From an uncultured Bacillota bacterium (GTDB lineage: Bacteria > Bacillota > Clostridia > Oscillospirales > Oscillospiraceae): a DNA stretch of 64,000 nucleotides. The stretch lies in assembly GCA_947426945.1 (NCBI GenBank), contig CANEFX010000012.1, positions 16,987 through 80,986 of the forward strand, in the 5' to 3' direction. The notes under the pieces were generated by a model. The model was given only the letters and a program-made list of their open reading frames with translations. It searched no databases and was not told the origin of the DNA. This document shows, piece by piece, positions 24,565 to 32,636 of the stretch. A program made the position numbers and the translations under genes. Within the stretch, counting starts at the first letter, position 1, and each line of letters opens with the position of its first letter.

Positions 24565-25383
24565 CTATTCCTGGGCGCTGGCGGGGGCAAGCAGCAGTCG
24601 CATCCGCTCCCCCACCCCGGCAAAGAGAGCCGTCACCAGCACCAGCGACAGCCCCGGGAACAGGGCCAGCCACCACCGCCCCGTAGCCAGATACCCCATG
24701 CTCTCCGACAGGATTACCCCGATTGCGGGCTGTTCCGGAGACAGACCGAAGCCCAGAAAGGTGACGCTGGCCTCGTGGAGGATGGCGTGGGGAAACTGCA
24801 GAATCACCCCTGTGAGAAACTGGGGAAAGAGATGGGGCGCCAGATGCTTCCGGAACACCTCTCCCTGGGACGCCCCCAACTGCCGAGCCATGCGGATATA
24901 GGGAGCCTGCCACAACTGGAGCGTTTCCTCCCGCACCAGGCGCGCCAGGGAGGTCCAGTGACTGAGAACCACACCCAGGGTCACCCCCCAAAAGCCCCGT
25001 CCGCAGGCGACGGAGATAAGGATTATCAGCAGGATATGCGGAATGCCCATAACCAGATCGACAATCCAGGAGATACACCCGTCCACCCACCCCCCAAAGA
25101 CGGCACAGGCAGTGCCCAAGGCCAGGGACAATCCCCCGCTGAGCAGGGCGGTGAGGGCTCCGATGCGGATGCTCAGGGAGAGCCCGGCCAGGGTGCGCCC
25201 CAGCATATCCCGCCCCATCCAATCGGTACCGAAGAGATGCCCCCAGCCGGGGGGCAGGTTTTTCCGGGTAAAGTCGGCAATACCGGCCCCACTCGCCATC
25301 AGTGCTCCCGCCAAAGCGACCAGACACAGGGCCAGTGCGGCAAAAATCACCAGCAGCAGCGTGCTCTTCCGGCGATTTTTCAT
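24565..25383 (-). CDS. nikC: ABC transporter permease (NikC/DppC-like)
   Basis: 272 residues, about six membrane helices. FGTDWMGRDMLGRTLAGLSL is the conserved DppC/NikC start, and the EAA loop is ASQGEVFRKHLAPHLFPQF. The start overlaps the nikB stop by ATGA. Forms the channel with NikB. Confidence 0.9.
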   Translation of the reverse strand: MKNRRKSTLLLVIFAALALCLVALAGALMASGAGIADFTRKNLPPGWGHLFGTDWMGRDMLGRTLAGLSLSIRIGALTALLSGGLSLALGTACAVFGGWVDGCISWIVDLVMGIPHILLIILISVACGRGFWGVTLGVVLSHWTSLARLVREETLQLWQAPYIRMARQLGASQGEVFRKHLAPHLFPQFLTGVILQFPHAILHEASVTFLGFGLSPEQPAIGVILSESMGYLATGRWWLALFPGLSLVLVTALFAGVGERMRLLLAPASAQE

Positions 25384-26366
25384 ATCTTAGCCTCCCCCCT
25401 TCTAATACGGGGATCAACGACCCCGTAGAGCAGATCGGCGACCAGGCTGCCCCCAAAAACCAAAGCCGCGGTGACCACCGTAATCCCCAGCAGCAGGGGC
25501 ATATCGCTCCCCAGGCCGGCGGCCACCGCCGCCTGGCCCAGCCCAGGAAAGGAAAAGACCTGCTCCGCCAGCACCGAACCGCCGATCAGCTCTCCGACAG
25601 AGGCAAACTGCAGCGTAAGGGCGGGCAGAGCTACTCCCCTCAGCACATGCCGGCAGACGATGTGCGCCTCTCCCCTAGCCCGGGCAAACAGGATATAGTC
25701 GCTGTCCAGCACATCGGCGACCTTCTCACGGGTGTGGAGGGCGATATTCGCCGCTCCGGTAACCGAGAGGGTCAGAGCAGGCAACAGGGCGTGGCGCAGC
25801 CGCTCCCCCAGGGTGACGGCGGCAGTCTCTGTTCCGACGGGCGCGGAAAATCCAATGGGCAGCACCTTCAGCCACACGGAAAATATCATAAGCAGCAACA
25901 GGGCCAGCCAAAAAGACGGCGTACTGGAGACGACCAGGCAGCCTCCTCGTATCAGTCTGTCGGGCCACCGGCCGCGGCGCGTCCCGGCCAGCACTCCCAA
26001 AGCCACGCCCAGCACTCCGGACAAAACCCAGGCGCAGACCAGCATCCCCAGAGAGTTGGAAATCCGCTGGCCGATCACTTCCAGCACTGGCCGGCGGTAA
26101 AGCAGCGAGGTCCCAAAGTCCCCCCGCAGAGCGTCCCTCAGCCAGTTCAGATACCGCTCCGCCGGGGGCGTGTTCATCCCCCAATACTCCTCCAGACGGG
26201 CCGCCTGTTCCTGGCTCATGGAGCCCAGCGCCGCCTGGCCCACATTGGTCTGGAGGGGGTCCAAAGGGGAGGCATCCATCAGCAGAAAAGCAGCCAGGCT
26301 CACCCCCAGCAGGAGGAGGGCTATGCGGACCAGCTTTCTTGCGGTAAATTTCAGTCGATGTTTCAT
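25380..26366 (-). CDS. nikB: ABC transporter permease (NikB/DppB-like)
   Basis: 328 residues with about six membrane helices. It shows the usual FLLMDASPLDPL start, YLNWLRDALRGDFGTSL periplasmic loop and EAA-type segment ARARGEAHIVCRHVLRGVAL. I chose ATG 26366 because GGAG lies seven bases before it and it overlaps the nikA stop as ATGA. Four bp overlaps on both sides imply coupled translation. Confidence 0.9.
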   Translation of the reverse strand: MKHRLKFTARKLVRIALLLLGVSLAAFLLMDASPLDPLQTNVGQAALGSMSQEQAARLEEYWGMNTPPAERYLNWLRDALRGDFGTSLLYRRPVLEVIGQRISNSLGMLVCAWVLSGVLGVALGVLAGTRRGRWPDRLIRGGCLVVSSTPSFWLALLLLMIFSVWLKVLPIGFSAPVGTETAAVTLGERLRHALLPALTLSVTGAANIALHTREKVADVLDSDYILFARARGEAHIVCRHVLRGVALPALTLQFASVGELIGGSVLAEQVFSFPGLGQAAVAAGLGSDMPLLLGITVVTAALVFGGSLVADLLYGVVDPRIRRGEAKI

Positions 26367-27883
26367 TTCCAGCTCCATTGATCCACATTGTTCACAATGG
26401 ACCAGCCGTGGCCGTGGGGGTGGAGCTTCTGCTCCGCCACGTGTAGGCCGTCCCGGACCCAGTACAGGTGGTCCACATTCACCAGCCACACAAAGAGCGT
26501 GTCTTTGGCAATCTCCTCCTGGGCTTTCTGCCACAAGGTATAGGACAGCTCCAAATCGGTGCAGGCCAGGGCCTCGTCCATCCAGGCATCCAGGGCGCTG
26601 TTGGAGTAGCCATACATATTTCCTGAGTGGTAGATGCCGTACATATCCATAGGGGTGTGGGCCCCCCAGCCCCAGATTGTGGGGGTGCGCCAGGCCTCGC
26701 CGTAGATGGTCTCCCAGTCCACCCCCTTGGGGTCGGCCTGGATGCCCAATTCCCTGAGCTGGTTGGACAGCTCGGCGGCTAGAGCCTGGCGGAGGAAGTC
26801 CCCGGCGGGGTAGTGGATGGTGAGCTCCGCCCGGCCGAAGCTCCACATCTCCCGGATGCCGTCTTCCCCGGGGAGCCACCCCGCCTCGTCCAGGAGGGCA
26901 CCGGCCCTCTCCCGGTCAAATTCCACCTCCGCAAGAACGGGATTGTACCAGGGCATGTTGTCACACACGCTGTAGGCGGGGGCGCCATAGCCGTTGAGCA
27001 CGTTGTCAATCATGGCCTGCCGGTCGATCCCCATATTGATGGCCTGCCGGATATTGTTGTCGGCGGTAAATTCGGGCAGGGGCAGGTTGACCCCCCGGTT
27101 GTCCACCGTCCGGACGGACAGCAGGGAAAAGCCGTCCACGGTCCGGTCGCAGTAGGCGGCGGAGGTGTAGGCCAGGTCAGCCCGCCCCGCCTGAACAGCT
27201 AAAAGGGCGGCGCTCTCCTCCATGAACAGAATGTTTACCCGCTTCATTTTGGGCTGTTCGCCGTAGTAACCCGAGTTGGCCTCCAAAATAACCTGCTGCC
27301 CCCGGTCCCACTGCTTTAGGATGTACCGTCCGGAGCCGACAGGGTTTGCCCCATATACGGCTGGGTCGTAGGTGTCCTTCGGGACAATACCCAAAGTGGC
27401 CATGGTGTAGGGCCAGACAGAGAAGGGCCGGGTCATGTGAAAGACCACCGTGGTGTCGTCCACGGCCTCAGCCCGGTCCAGCATGGTCAGGTCGGTAACG
27501 GAGCAGGCATCCCGGGCTGCGTTGTAGGTAAAGGCCACGTCGGCAGCGGTGAGGGCGGTTCCATCGGTAAACTCCACCTCCTCCCGGATTCTTACCGTCC
27601 AGGTCAGGCCATCGCCGCTGGCCTCCATGGAGGCGGCCAAGTCATAGCCGATGGTCAGATCCGGGTTGGTCACCGTCAGGGTGGACTGGATCAGCGGCTC
27701 ATGGGCATGCTCCCCCGCTCCCCAGCCGAACACGGGGTCAAACCCCGCCTCAGGCTCGGAATCGGGGGGCATCACTATGGTAACGGCGCTTTTGTCCCGG
27801 GAAGTCTCTTCCGGCGGAGAGGTCCGGCATCCCACCAGCAGGGAGAGCGCCAGAAGCAGACAAAATACTGTTTTTCTCATCAT
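26363..27883 (-). CDS. nikA: Extracytoplasmic nickel/peptide-binding lipoprotein (NikA-like)
   Basis: 506 residues, SBP family 5. Lipobox LLLALSLLVGC puts the anchored Cys at residue 18. The segment FDPVFGWGAGEHAHEPLIQS resembles nickel/opine-metallophore binding proteins more than oligopeptide binders, and two His there (GEHAHEP) could contact metal. Two in-frame ATGs follow AAGGAG; I used the first. Peptide versus nickel specificity is settled here mainly by context: larE, larB and larC are directly upstream in the same operon and need nickel. Bulk peptide uptake remains possible. Confidence 0.83.
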   Translation of the reverse strand: MMRKTVFCLLLALSLLVGCRTSPPEETSRDKSAVTIVMPPDSEPEAGFDPVFGWGAGEHAHEPLIQSTLTVTNPDLTIGYDLAASMEASGDGLTWTVRIREEVEFTDGTALTAADVAFTYNAARDACSVTDLTMLDRAEAVDDTTVVFHMTRPFSVWPYTMATLGIVPKDTYDPAVYGANPVGSGRYILKQWDRGQQVILEANSGYYGEQPKMKRVNILFMEESAALLAVQAGRADLAYTSAAYCDRTVDGFSLLSVRTVDNRGVNLPLPEFTADNNIRQAINMGIDRQAMIDNVLNGYGAPAYSVCDNMPWYNPVLAEVEFDRERAGALLDEAGWLPGEDGIREMWSFGRAELTIHYPAGDFLRQALAAELSNQLRELGIQADPKGVDWETIYGEAWRTPTIWGWGAHTPMDMYGIYHSGNMYGYSNSALDAWMDEALACTDLELSYTLWQKAQEEIAKDTLFVWLVNVDHLYWVRDGLHVAEQKLHPHGHGWSIVNNVDQWSWK

Positions 27884-27924
27884 AGCACTCCTTTTTATAA
27901 TGCAGGGGGCAAAAATATGCACAC

Positions 27925-29139
27925 CTACATAGTCTTGATCTGCCTCATCGCCGCCTCAAACACCGTCTGATAGGGCAGCCCGTGCTCTCTGGCCAGAGCG
28001 GCCGCGTCCTCAAACTCCGGCTTAGCGTGGATGACCCCATACCCCCGGGCCAGCTTCACCCTCACCGGCCCCCACTGTGTCTGAACCTGCCTCATGTCAG
28101 AGGTGAGAAAGTACTTCCCGCACCGCCGGACCCGCAGGCCGTTTGTAGCGGTGTGGGCAAAAATCTGTCGAACCAGTTCTCCCTCCCGGCCGGGCTCACA
28201 CAGCACGGTGAGCACATGACCGGGCCGCCCCTTCTTCATGGTGCCGGGGGTGGTGTATACATCCAGCGCCCCCTCCTCCAGCAGTCGGGCACAGGCAAAA
28301 GCCAGAGCCTCAGGGGACATGTCGTCGATGTTGCACACCAGCTCCACAATCTCTCCGCCGGCCTCCTCCCGGCACTCCCCCAGGAAGGCCCGGACGCAGT
28401 TGGCCTGCTCAAATTCCCTGGTCCCCACGCCGTATCCAACCTTCTCCGTAACCATAACCGGCATGGGACCAAAGGACCGGACAAAGGTTTTCAGCAGAGC
28501 GGCCCCCGTGGGGGTACACAGCTCCCCCCGGACTTCTCCCCCGTAGGCAGGCACACCGGTAAGCAGCGCAGCAGTGGCGGGAGTCGGGACAGGCATGACC
28601 CCGTGAGCGCATCGCACCGTCCCACTGCCTACGTGGACAGGGGATGCGCAGATCAGACCGGGATTTAGCAGACGGACAGCATAGCACACCCCCACTACGT
28701 CGGCCACCGCATCCAAGGCCCCCACCTCGTGGTAGTGGACATCTCCCACCTCGCAGCCATGGGCTTGGGCCTCTGCTCGGGCGATGATGTCATAGACCGC
28801 CCGGGCCTTCTCCCTCACCTCCCTGGGCAGAGACAGCCCGTCAATAATTTCCCCGATATGTCCCGGTGTGGCGTGGTGATGCTCATGCGCATGGCCATGG
28901 TGCTCGTGGCTGTGGTCGTGTTCGTGCTCCTCTCGGCCGCGAACCGTCACCTTCATGTGAGTACCCGCAATTCCTCCGGTCCTGACAGCCACGGGAGCCA
29001 CCTCCACCCCAGGCAGGCCCAAAGCGTTCATCATATCCAGGAAGTCTTTCCGCTGCTCCTCGCTCAACAGCTCGTAGAGCGAGGCCATCAGCATGTCTCC
29101 GGCGGCACCCATACTGCATTCAAGGTAAAGTGTTTTCAT
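27925..29139 (-). CDS. larC: Nickel insertion protein LarC (NPN cofactor cyclometallase)
   Basis: 404 residues in one uninterrupted frame. LarC inserts nickel into the pyridinium dithio-mononucleotide to finish the nickel-pincer nucleotide (NPN) cofactor. Visible: LYLECSMGAAGDMLMASL start, a His-rich tract at about 70-91 (HEHDHSHEHHGHAHEHHH) likely to gather nickel, DVHYHEVGALDAVADVVG, TPTGAALL and IDDMSPEALAFACARLLEEG. In Lactobacillus plantarum larC is split as larC1/larC2 and needs a programmed frameshift; here no shift is required. ATG overlaps the larB stop; GGAGGG lies upstream. Confidence 0.95.
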   Translation of the reverse strand: MKTLYLECSMGAAGDMLMASLYELLSEEQRKDFLDMMNALGLPGVEVAPVAVRTGGIAGTHMKVTVRGREEHEHDHSHEHHGHAHEHHHATPGHIGEIIDGLSLPREVREKARAVYDIIARAEAQAHGCEVGDVHYHEVGALDAVADVVGVCYAVRLLNPGLICASPVHVGSGTVRCAHGVMPVPTPATAALLTGVPAYGGEVRGELCTPTGAALLKTFVRSFGPMPVMVTEKVGYGVGTREFEQANCVRAFLGECREEAGGEIVELVCNIDDMSPEALAFACARLLEEGALDVYTTPGTMKKGRPGHVLTVLCEPGREGELVRQIFAHTATNGLRVRRCGKYFLTSDMRQVQTQWGPVRVKLARGYGVIHAKPEFEDAAALAREHGLPYQTVFEAAMRQIKTM

Positions 29140-29894
29140 GAAATTCCCTCCATCTGGTTTATCATACTGGCCAGATAACCGGCCCCGAAACCATTGTCGA
29201 TATTGACCACGCTGCACCCGGAAGCACAGGAGTTAAGCATAGCCAGCAGGGCGGACAGCCCGCCGAAGCTGGCCCCGTAGCCCACACTGGTTGGCACGGC
29301 GACAACGGGACAGTCCACCAGCCCGCCAATAACCGAGGCCAACGCCCCCTCCATCCCGGCTACAGCGACAACGCACCGGGCGCTCATCAATGGGTCCAAG
29401 TTGGCCAGCAGACGGTGGAGCCCCGCCACCCCCACATCATACAGCCGGGTGACCCGGTTACCCAGAGCTTCGGCGGTAAGGGCAGCCTCCTCCGCCACAG
29501 GCATGTCACTGGTACCGCCGGTGGCCACCACAATATGGCCCAGCGCTTTCCGCACTCCCGGGTATGCAACGGCCAGCCGGGGAACAGGGTGGTAGTCCAG
29601 GGGAAGGGCTTCGGACACAAATTTTGCTGCCTCGGGAGACAGACGGGTGATGAGGATGTTCCGGCAGCCCCGCTCCCCCATGGCGGAGGCGACACCCGCA
29701 ATCTGCTCGGGGGTCTTGCCCGCTCCATAAATGACCTCCGCCGCTCCCTGACGCACCCCCCGGTGCAGGTCCACTTTGGCATAGCCCAGGTCGGCAAATG
29801 GCTCTCGCTTTAATTGGGACAGGGCTTCCTCCGGCGTGGCGGAACCATCTGCCACCTGGCGAAGAAGCTGCATAATATCATGCCGGTTATCCAA
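29136..29894 (-). CDS. larB: Pyridinium-3,5-biscarboxylic acid mononucleotide synthase LarB
   Basis: 252 residues. LarB carboxylates and hydrolyses nicotinic acid adenine dinucleotide, the first step of NPN cofactor synthesis; it resembles PurE at the C terminus. Motifs: DLGYAKVDLHRGVRQGAAEV, IYGAGKTPEQI, VVATGGTSDMPVAEEAALTA, VVAVAGMEGALASVIGGL and VAVPTSVGYG. The TTG at 29894 has AAGGAGG eight bases upstream and gives the typical LarB N terminus; no ATG fits as well. It begins 13 bases after larE. Confidence 0.95.
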   Translation of the reverse strand: MDNRHDIMQLLRQVADGSATPEEALSQLKREPFADLGYAKVDLHRGVRQGAAEVIYGAGKTPEQIAGVASAMGERGCRNILITRLSPEAAKFVSEALPLDYHPVPRLAVAYPGVRKALGHIVVATGGTSDMPVAEEAALTAEALGNRVTRLYDVGVAGLHRLLANLDPLMSARCVVAVAGMEGALASVIGGLVDCPVVAVPTSVGYGASFGGLSALLAMLNSCASGCSVVNIDNGFGAGYLASMINQMEGIS

Positions 29895-29907
29895 AGTAAA
29901 AACCTCC

Positions 29908-30663
29908 TTAGTCAATTGGGGTTCTGGACCGCAGGTCCAAAGTAATTTCTGAAAAATCCGCCTCAAGGGCAGACAAAATACTTTCCCGACGCTCCAGGGC
30001 TAAGGAGAACTGATCTTCCCGCACCTGGAGCTTGGCTCCGCTGCGGGTAAGCCGCAGGCGGAAATCCCAAAAGCCCAGGCCGGACAGAAGTGTCTCCCCC
30101 CGCTCCACACGCTCCAGGTCCTTCCCGGTAATGGCCTGTCCAGCCGGAACCCGGGTGGCCAGGCAGGCATAGGACGGCTTATTCCAGGTGAACAGCCCCG
30201 CCTGGCGGGACAATTCCCGGATACGTTTCTTGGTCAGCCCGCACTCCCGCAGGGGGGAACGGACCTCCAGCTCAGCCAGCGCCCGCATACCAGGCCGGTC
30301 CCCCCCGTCGTCCGAGGCATTTGTACCGTCCAGCAGCAGGGAAAAGCCGTCCGCCGCCGCCCGCTCCCTGAGAAGGGAGAACATCCGCCGCTTACAATAA
30401 TAGCAGCGGTCCAGCGAATTGGCGGTCACCGCCTCATCGTCAAGAATATCGAGCTCAACCACTACCAATTCCACACCTGCCTGGCCACACAGGCGCCTGG
30501 CATCCTCCAATTCAATCTGAGGCTGGAAAGGAGTTTTGACAAAATAGGGGCGAAGCCCGGCCCTCTCCCGGAGTCCCTCGTACAGCAGATAGGCGGAATC
30601 TACCCCCCCGGACAGAGCCAGTGCTCCGCAGGGATTTTTTCTGAAAAATTCTCTCAGTGTCAC
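29908..30663 (-). CDS. larE: ATP-dependent sacrificial sulfur transferase LarE
   Basis: 251 residues. LarE adenylates the biscarboxylate and gives up cysteine sulfur to make the dithio form. PP-loop SGGVDS is at 18-23; RCYYCKRRMFSLL (87-90 CxxC), LLDGTNASDDGGDRPGMRAL and NKPSYACLATRVP follow. Cys167 in the last motif aligns with the sacrificial Cys of the L. plantarum enzyme. Start GTG 30663 is preceded by AGGAGG eight bases away; the frame stays open further upstream but that region is the promoter and leader. First gene of the operon. Confidence 0.94.
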   Translation of the reverse strand: MTLREFFRKNPCGALALSGGVDSAYLLYEGLRERAGLRPYFVKTPFQPQIELEDARRLCGQAGVELVVVELDILDDEAVTANSLDRCYYCKRRMFSLLRERAAADGFSLLLDGTNASDDGGDRPGMRALAELEVRSPLRECGLTKKRIRELSRQAGLFTWNKPSYACLATRVPAGQAITGKDLERVERGETLLSGLGFWDFRLRLTRSGAKLQVREDQFSLALERRESILSALEADFSEITLDLRSRTPID

Positions 30664-30806
30664 GGCCGCACCCTCCTGATGGAAAGAAAAAGGCATACCA
30701 ATACGGTATGCCTTCTGGCAAGCCCCGAACTTCTGTATCGGGTATGTCATTTTCATTATTCTATTCAGAGTCAAAGGCCTTCTGGCCCATTCGCGGCTTC
30801 CTGCCG
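30664..30806 (-). ncRNA. Structured leader of the lar-nik operon, candidate riboswitch or attenuator
   Basis: About 143 nt between the predicted start of transcription and larE. In RNA sense it forms GCGGC-AGGAA-GCCGC, then GGCC-AGAA-GGCC, a CCCGA...TCGGG hairpin, then an intrinsic terminator (AGGCATACC, 5-nt loop, GGTATGCCT, T tract; 30683-30713) that ends just before the larE ribosome site. The segment TGCC-AGAA-GGCA overlaps the left terminator arm and could act as an antiterminator. It does not show the conserved bases I know from NiCo riboswitches. Class is unknown; the ligand could be nickel, cobalt or a cofactor intermediate (inference). Confidence 0.6.
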
Positions 30807-30813
30807 CTTGTTT

Positions 30814-30843
30814 AGTATAGCAAAAGCGCACTGTCTCTGTCAA
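30814..30843 (-). promoter_or_regulatory. Promoter of the lar-nik operon
   Basis: Minus-strand TTGACA (30838-30843), 18-bp spacer, TATACT (30814-30819). Confidence 0.8.
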
Positions 30844-30921
30844 TATGCCCTGGGATGAAAAATCCCGCTCTTTCTATCGAGCGGCTGCATAAAAAAGAAA
30901 AGAAAAATTTTGCAAAAACTG

Positions 30922-30950
30922 TTGACACAGCGGAACAGATGTGGTAATAT
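30922..30950 (+). promoter_or_regulatory. Promoter of tRNA-Leu
   Basis: TTGACA (30922-30927), 17-bp spacer, TAATAT (30945-30950). Confidence 0.85.
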
Positions 30951-30979
30951 CTCTCTTGCGCTGATGAGCGCCACTCAAT

Positions 30980-31066
30980 GCGCGAGTGGTGGAATTGGTA
31001 GACTCGCTGGCTTCAGGTGCCAGTGCTCGCAAGGGCGTGCGGGTTCGACTCCCGCCTCGCGCACCA
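30980..31066 (+). tRNA. tRNA-Leu (anticodon CAG)
   Basis: 87 nt, class II. GCGCGAG (30980-30986) pairs CTCGCGC (31056-31062). The anticodon arm is CTGGC-TTCAGGT-GCCAG. T arm GGGTTCGACTCCC; CCA encoded. Confidence 0.97.
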
Positions 31067-31070
31067 ACGG

Positions 31071-31105
31071 AAATCCCCGTATTCATTACGAATGCGGGGA
31101 TTTTT
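31071..31105 (+). terminator. tRNA-Leu terminator
   Basis: AAATCCCCGTATTC and GAATGCGGGGATTT with an ATTAC loop and a T tract. Confidence 0.88.
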
Positions 31106-31279
31106 CTTACTTGTTGACGATCAGGTTCATGCAGGGGACCACCTGCGCAGCCTTAAGGGTACTGCGCAGGGCTCAAAATTGGTTTTCCTGATCCTGATTC
31201 TACCGTATTATATTCCGGCCTGTACCGCTAAAAAGATACATGCAAAAAAGTGATGTTCAAAGTTGCCGCGGCAGGTTTG

Positions 31280-31308
31280 TTGACAAAAGCCGCCCACTTT
31301 GCTACGAT
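31280..31308 (+). promoter_or_regulatory. Promoter of the rpiR-family gene
   Basis: TTGACA (31280-31285), 17-bp spacer, TACGAT (31303-31308). The rest of the 31106-31384 gap shows nothing else I can name. Confidence 0.65.
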
Positions 31309-31384
31309 TACGTCCAAGGACAACTATTTACAATGTAACAAATATCTCTCGCCATCCGGCGGCAGGATTGAAAGGACTCATGAA

Positions 31385-32236
31385 ATGGACAATCTGTTGG
31401 ACAAATTACATCAGATCCAGGACAGGCTCACCATCAAGCAGAGGACCCTGTGTAAGTTTATTATTCAGAACAGCAAAACGGTCTACCTGATGCCCATCGG
31501 AGAGTTGGAGGAAAAATCAGGCGTAGGCCGGGCCACCATTATGCGCCTGCTGAACACTTTGGGCTACAATTCTTTTGTGGAGTTCAAGCGCGACCTGAAC
31601 GCGGCGTGCAGCATCGGCTTTGAGGCCGACAAGGTGAGCAATCCGTTTTTCTGGTCCAAGTCCAGCGACAGAATCAGCGGCTCTATGGCCGAATGCCTGG
31701 AGGAATCCATCTCTTTACTGCAAAAAACCGCAGCCGAAACGGATTCCGACCAGTTCAGCCGCATGATCGATCTTCTGATGAGCGCACAGAAGGTCAATGT
31801 TCTCGGGCTGCGTGCTTCCAAGCCTATCGCCCAATATATGACGTATCAGCTCCGCTATTTTGTGGATGCTGTGGACCTGAGCGAAAATGAGAGCATGGTA
31901 TTCGACTGGATATTCCGGTGCCAGCGGGGCGAGCTGCTGCTGCTGATCAGCTCCAATCCCACCACGGCTACCTCCATCCGTGTGGCCCGGCTGTGCCGGG
32001 AACGGGACATGCCCGTTGTCGTGATTACCGACAAACCGGACGCCTCAATACTGGAGTACGCAACCAACCACATCTGTGTCTCCCGCTCCGACTCCTCCCG
32101 CCTGTCCATACTCCCTCATATGCTGGTAATCGAAGCCATTATCAATGAGCTTGGCATCCGGATGGCCCCCGTGTCCGTACGGACCGTAGATCAGCTGAAC
32201 CAGTTTTTGCTGGAACAGAAAATTATTACGGACTGA
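31385..32236 (+). CDS. MurR/RpiR family transcriptional regulator
   Basis: 283 residues. N-terminal HTH_6 domain (about 1-75: LTIKQRTLCKFIIQNSKTVY, EEKSGVGRATIMRLLNTLGY) and C-terminal SIS domain (about 125-255: AQKVNVLGLRASKPIAQYMT, LLISSNPTTATSIRVARLCR). SIS domains usually bind phosphosugars, but many RpiR proteins control amino-acid genes. AAAGGA precedes ATG 31385. Encoded next to a glutamate-type carrier and an ornithine-cyclodeaminase-like enzyme, which it probably regulates through the CGGAA boxes downstream. Confidence 0.92.
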   Translation: MDNLLDKLHQIQDRLTIKQRTLCKFIIQNSKTVYLMPIGELEEKSGVGRATIMRLLNTLGYNSFVEFKRDLNAACSIGFEADKVSNPFFWSKSSDRISGSMAECLEESISLLQKTAAETDSDQFSRMIDLLMSAQKVNVLGLRASKPIAQYMTYQLRYFVDAVDLSENESMVFDWIFRCQRGELLLLISSNPTTATSIRVARLCRERDMPVVVITDKPDASILEYATNHICVSRSDSSRLSILPHMLVIEAIINELGIRMAPVSVRTVDQLNQFLLEQKIITD

Positions 32237-32274
32237 ACCCGCACTCCCGGGTGCGCCCAACGAAATATTGAAGT

Positions 32275-32319
32275 AAACGCGAGACCTGACAGCCACCGTG
32301 TCAGGCCTCGCGTTTTTTT
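32275..32319 (+). terminator. Terminator of the rpiR-family gene
   Basis: Long stem AAACGCGAG(A)CCTGACA with TGTCAGGCCTCGCGTTT, loop GCCACCG, seven Ts. Confidence 0.88.
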
Positions 32320-32353
32320 CTTTCATCAGCACATAATAACAAGTGTCGCAAAC

Positions 32354-32548
32354 ATTCCGCACTCGGAATATTTATAGCTCTATTTAGCAGCAATCAGGCT
32401 GAAAGTTAGTTGTTTTAGCCAATTCTTTCAATGTTTATCTTCTCAGTTCTCACAAATATGTGTGCAAGTCCGGTTCTTATCTCGGAACTTATTGACTCAT
32501 TTAGGCTAAAATAGTATAATTTGATCCATGAACGGAATATAAGTTCCG
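32354..32548 (+). promoter_or_regulatory. CGGAA-box operators and promoter of the GltS-like operon
   Basis: Promoter TTGACT (32492-32497), 17-bp spacer, TATAAT (32515-32520). Three related sites surround it: ATTCCG-N4-CGGAAT (32354-32369), CTCGGAACTTA (32481-32491, abutting the -35 box), and CGGAA-N6-TTCCG (32533-32548, in the early transcript). The last site on the minus strand reads CTCGGAACTTATATTCCG and matches the middle site for CTCGGAACTTAT. Likely operators for the adjacent RpiR protein (inference). Confidence 0.65.
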
Positions 32549-32614
32549 AGAGCTTTTATTGATTGGCCAATCAGTGAAGTGATGCGCAGCGACCTATCCG
32601 TCAAACCTGATACA

Positions 32615-32636
32615 AAAGGAGTGTGAGCATGTAATG
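32615..32636 (+). promoter_or_regulatory. Start-stop mini-ORF overlapping the GltS-like start
   Basis: AAAAGGAG, seven bases, ATG-TAA, with the real ATG sharing the last A (ATGTAATGG at 32629-32637). The best-spaced ATG is the one followed directly by a stop; the carrier gene starts on the overlapping ATG. Confidence 0.6.

Noticed and set aside
30664..30806. NiCo (czcD) riboswitch in the larE leader
   Set aside because: The four-helix junction and its conserved Gly-rich bases as I know them are not visible; left as unclassified.
30664..30843. Extended larE start at 30843
   Set aside because: The extension would translate the promoter and the terminator hairpin; GTG 30663 has an ideal AGGAGG site and matches the family N terminus.
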